Source: Cyclina sinensis
Taxonomy: Eukaryota > Mollusca > Bivalvia > Venerida > Veneridae
Direction of reading: 5' to 3'
NCBI GenBank assembly: GCA_012932295.1
Contig: JAAONU010000001.1
Coordinates: 57,695,693 to 57,759,692 of the forward strand
DNA length: 64,000 bases
A program made the translations under genes and the position numbers. Position 1 is the first letter of the stretch, and the number at the start of each line of letters is the position of its first letter. The notes beneath the pieces were generated by a model that was given only the letters and a program-made list of their open reading frames with translations, made no database searches and was not told the DNA's origin. This document shows positions 60,675 to 64,000 of this stretch, piece after piece.

Positions 60675-63214
60675 ATGACTTCAAGATACTACACAATTAT
60701 GGCAGCCCTGGCTGGTGAGTACTTGCATTTCACGTGTAACAAAGAATCGTGATAATTACTTACATTATTAGTTTTCTTTGGTTCTCAAAGAATATGATAC
60801 AGCTTTTATTTTAATTGTTTAGAAGTTAAAAGATTCTTTTAGAATGTGAAATGTGAACTAGAATTTGTAATAAAGTCAGGATTACATAGTTGCTAAACTG
60901 ACAGTTCTGTCTGAGAATACTAGTATTTCATGTGTTAAAAATAATTCTTTCAGCCATTATGTAAGTCAGATTCATCCAATTTAAAATCAGATACTTTATG
61001 ATTGCTGATTTGGTTATTACACTGAACAAACTTTTAAACTTTTGCTGGTCAGGACAAACTGTTTCTTATAATCCTTAACCTCCATTTCTAAAATATATTT
61101 GTCCATTACACAGTATTTAGAATAACACTGTTTGAAGGAGTGTAAACTTAGGAAATAGATTTTAAGTTTGAGTGATATACCGTCTGATATATCACGGTGT
61201 CGAGTTCAGATGCGTAGTAATTTAATCACGAAGGCCTACGGCCTTCGTGATTAAATAATTACGCATATGAACGAGATACCGTGATATATACGACGGTAGA
61301 TCACGAAAATGTTAAAATCTATTTCCATTCTAACACGAACGTATATTTATAAGGGACGTAAGTATGTGCACTATTTAACAGTGGCGTTCTCAGTGACGTC
61401 AGCGGGCGCGCGCTTGTATTCAGCGTTCTATACTGCCTGATATATCACGCTCAATTCCTTCTTTGTTTATTGTCGGCAAATTGCGGATAGTGTTAGAATA
61501 AAAACTTACCAACTGAACATTGAAGACCAGGATCAGACTGTATAGATTTGCAGACCTGCCTTGGTCTGCACTGTAATTAGGGCAGTTATTGTAGTTCGCA
61601 TGGTAAAGGTTAATAAGGTTACAGTATCAGCATCTAGTATAACAGCATATACTTTTTTTTTACAATTTGTCGAAAGAGATTCCCTGCGAAATTTTTAGAT
61701 ATAGCTAAAATTTTCCTATTTATTCATAATGCATGAAGCACCTTTTACATTCAGCATACTGGTACTCATTATTCTGAAGTTATTATGAATAAACACTTAT
61801 AAAACTTTCAAAATAATGATTTAGTTTGAGACTGTGACAGCACATTCATCATTTCGGATGGCTGAAAGGTGTGTGAAAGAATATAAACAAAGTAAAATTT
61901 GCTATTTACTTTTAGTTTCTATTTTTTCCATGATCAATACGATAATTCTCCTCAAATAATTATAGCAAACAAATTATGTGGTTTTACGGTCATTTTGAAG
62001 GTTAATACTCTTAAAAACTTACTGAGGAAAAATCAGTTAAAGATAATCGGGGAAAGAAAATCATCGAAATTTGCCTCAAATTTACTGTATTGTCATTTAG
62101 TCTATTATGACAAATATCTCATATTCAAACAGCTATTGTTGGGGTAGTTGAAAGTATTGAAAAATGAACCATGTATGGTAAAAGAAATTTAAATATAATG
62201 ACATCAATACAACGTATATCGACGGTTTAAGCTTATAAATTCTGATGGTAGTACTTTTATAAGAGGATTAAGAAGTTATTTTACATGATTAATATACAAC
62301 TTTTAGCAGCTTCATAAGGATTTGAATTGTTGTTTAATGCTCAGTAATTGATTTATTGCAGGTGAGATTTTTTTATGTAGTATTTTGTCCCTTTTTTCAG
62401 TTCTTGTACGTGATATGTACCTATTTATTTTTTGTGAATTTAATACAAAATAGGTAAACTCTAGTAGTTCCTTAATTTTGTGAACATTTTCAGTATTTGT
62501 TAAACACAGATTTTCTTTCAAGATGTTCAGATAAAAAGATTGGGTTCTGAAAGCAATTTATTGCTGTAAATGAATGATTCCATGTGACTAAAATATACCT
62601 GTCATTGTGAATTATAACCTTGTTATAACTATATCTTAAATAAATGTACGTCATTAAGAATCTTCTACACTTAGGACAGATGTTAGTAAAATTTGCTAAA
62701 GCCATTAAGTTTTTCAAACAATGACAACTTAAAGTTTATTCTACAATTGTTCTAAAGAAGAAGTTTTTTTTGTTGTTTTTTTTTTCAAGAAAATAACAAA
62801 CATTCAAAAATTTAAGTGAATGTTGTCAGTATGCTTATTCTGTTAAAGGTTTATGTTTGCTGATAACAATAAAACCTATCACCAATTTTTTGAGACAGTT
62901 TCCTGAAAAATTAAAAAAGAAGCCAAATTTATCTGTGTGTTATGCCTGCTGTCCTCTTGCACAACATTTATTGAACCAAAAGTATGGTTATCCGCTTTCC
63001 ATGTTTGTTCAATTATCATGTTTATTTATGATCAGATCGTGTGTACAAATCCAGTGGCCAGCAGGTGTACGATAGCGCTATGGAGCAGATTCAGAACACC
63101 TTGCCTAGCAAGGAGGCCCAGTATTCAAACCTAGGTATGAAACTTGGACGCCAGAAGATTTGCAAGGAACGGCATGCTGTACAGAGAAGAAAGTCAACTA
63201 TGAAAACAAACCAG
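60675..63214 (+). CDS. Putative gene of unknown function, first two coding exons
   Basis: Exon 1 60675-60714 reads MTSRYYTIMAALA plus one base before a consensus GTGAGT. A phase-matching exon begins at 63036 after ATGATCAG and reads DRVYKSSGQQVYDSAMEQIQ then NTLPSKEAQYSNL. Two donors are possible: GTATGA after 63134, or GTATAT after 63214, the latter adding a basic stretch (GMKLGRQKICKERHAVQRRK and onward). The codon pattern and lack of stops suggest real coding sequence, but I do not recognise the protein, and the link between the two exons is inferred from phase only. It continues beyond the window. Confidence 0.4.
61140..61336. mobile_element. Full-length palindromic (foldback) element, copy 3
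   Basis: Arms meet at GAAGGCC-TAC-GGCCTTC (about 61230-61246). Outer arms pair from GTGT(A)A... to ...TAACAC through GGAAATAGATTTTAA / TTAAAATCTATTTCC and CCGTC / GACGG. Mismatched blocks are TGAG (61169-61172) with CGAA (61304-61307) and CGAG (61201-61204) with CGAG (61272-61275). The sequence is otherwise unlike copies 1 and 2. Confidence 0.78.
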
Positions 63215-63915
63215 GTATATTACATTGTTCTAAATGCATGGGTGAAAGTTTTCAGAACAAATCCTGAATTCAGGATGTTAGCAGATCTTTGGCCTATATG
63301 ATACAATAGAGAAAGTGCAGATTTTTGTACAAAATGTTGCAGTTTCAGGATTTTAAGTTTCATGTTTTTTCACCCATTTTAACGTTCTGAACTACTGCAC
63401 AGGTTTTTGTTTCTGAAATATCTTTCTACCATAGTGAACAATCATTTTCTTTGTGTATATTTGAAATGATATATACAGATGTGTAATAACAGTAGAATTT
63501 GTCAGTTAAAGCATTTTTACACCAGATAAACTGACTGGTCACTGCTTTACCATAATATATCTACAGCAGTTTTTACCATACATGCTATTGTACTGCAGAT
63601 TTGGACCAATAGCCCTTAGGTTACAGTAGATACTAGAAAAATCATGCTGAGACTTAGAAAAATTTCATTGAAGTTTTCCTACATGAAAGCAGAAATACTG
63701 TCTTGTGCTGTCTGTATGTAGCATCACTTTTTGAAAACAAATTGTTACTAGTTTTTATTCTTTGCTACTGTTTAAGCTAACACAGTTGTGATACCATGGC
63801 ATTACATATAACATAGTTATTTTATTTTGTAAACTAATAGATTTTAATTTATTTGCCCAATAGATTAAAATTCTGTTACCTTTGTTACCTAGAATTTTCT
63901 TAAAACTGCATTTTA

Positions 63916-64000
63916 TTATACCCCCACCACAAAATGTGTGTGTGTTTGGGGGCTATACTGGAATCACTTTGTCGTGTCGGTCAGATGGTTGGTCGGTCTG
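63916..64000 (+). repeat. Start of a tandem-unit repeat element, cut by window end
   Basis: TTATACCCCCACCACAAAAT, GTGTGTGTTTGGGGGC, ATACTGGAATCACTTTGTCG and GGTCAG-TGGTTGGTCGGTC match the terminal block of the element at 12585-13052 (which reads TTATACCCGCCACACAACAA and CTGGAATCA on its strand). Confidence 0.6.

Overview
This is an AT-rich, intron-rich animal nuclear sequence. Protein-coding information sits in short exons with GT-AG introns, while the introns and intergenic DNA are packed with short non-autonomous repeats. The repeats point to a mollusc, most likely a bivalve. They include long tandem-core elements that open with TAGCTCACCTG and close with GGCCATCATGGCCCTCTTG, tRNA-derived SINEs, perfect foldback palindromes and fragments of jockey/CR1-like LINEs. 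No prokaryotic, organellar or viral genes were seen.

Two conserved genes are arranged head to head. On the minus strand, HID1 (Golgi / dense-core-vesicle trafficking factor) can be read as 21 coding exons from the ATG at 29290 down to the stop at 10659. Every splice phase fits and the total is 2490 nt (829 residues plus stop). On the plus strand, NUP85 (nuclear pore Y-complex scaffold) can be read as 19 exons from 36759 to the stop at 49444. Its short first coding exon was not located, and exon 10 carries one extra base that breaks the reading frame inside a strongly conserved stretch. HID1 and NUP85 also lie in the same band of human chromosome 17 (17q25.1), so their proximity here looks like ancient microsynteny. 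At the right edge, an unrecognised two-exon gene may begin at 60675.

Layout: 1-10.6 kb is intergenic and repeat-rich (large inverted repeats at 1-2111, two hairpin elements at 2.75-3.33 kb, two tRNA-derived SINEs, a degenerate tandem repeat at 9.4-9.84 kb). 10.66-29.29 kb is HID1, with a 2.9-kb tandem-core element in intron 3, a C30 homopolymer and other tandem repeats in its introns. 29.3-36.7 kb is a divergent intergenic region filled with a SINE-LINE chimera, a deleted LINE, further SINEs and two terminal-inverted-repeat elements. 36.76-49.44 kb is NUP85, with a degenerate LINE in intron 8 that itself carries a SINE with a clear target-site duplication. 49.4-60.6 kb is 3' UTR followed by repeats (a TA-flanked inverted-repeat element and two more tandem-core elements). 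60.7-64 kb holds the putative third gene and a third hairpin element.

The most unusual signal is the hairpin family at 2751-2930, 3145-3330 and 61140-61336. Arm sequences differ almost completely between members, yet each member is a full-length palindrome, and each keeps two symmetric mismatched blocks of the CGAG/CGAG type (tandem G-A mismatches) 22-28 nt apart.
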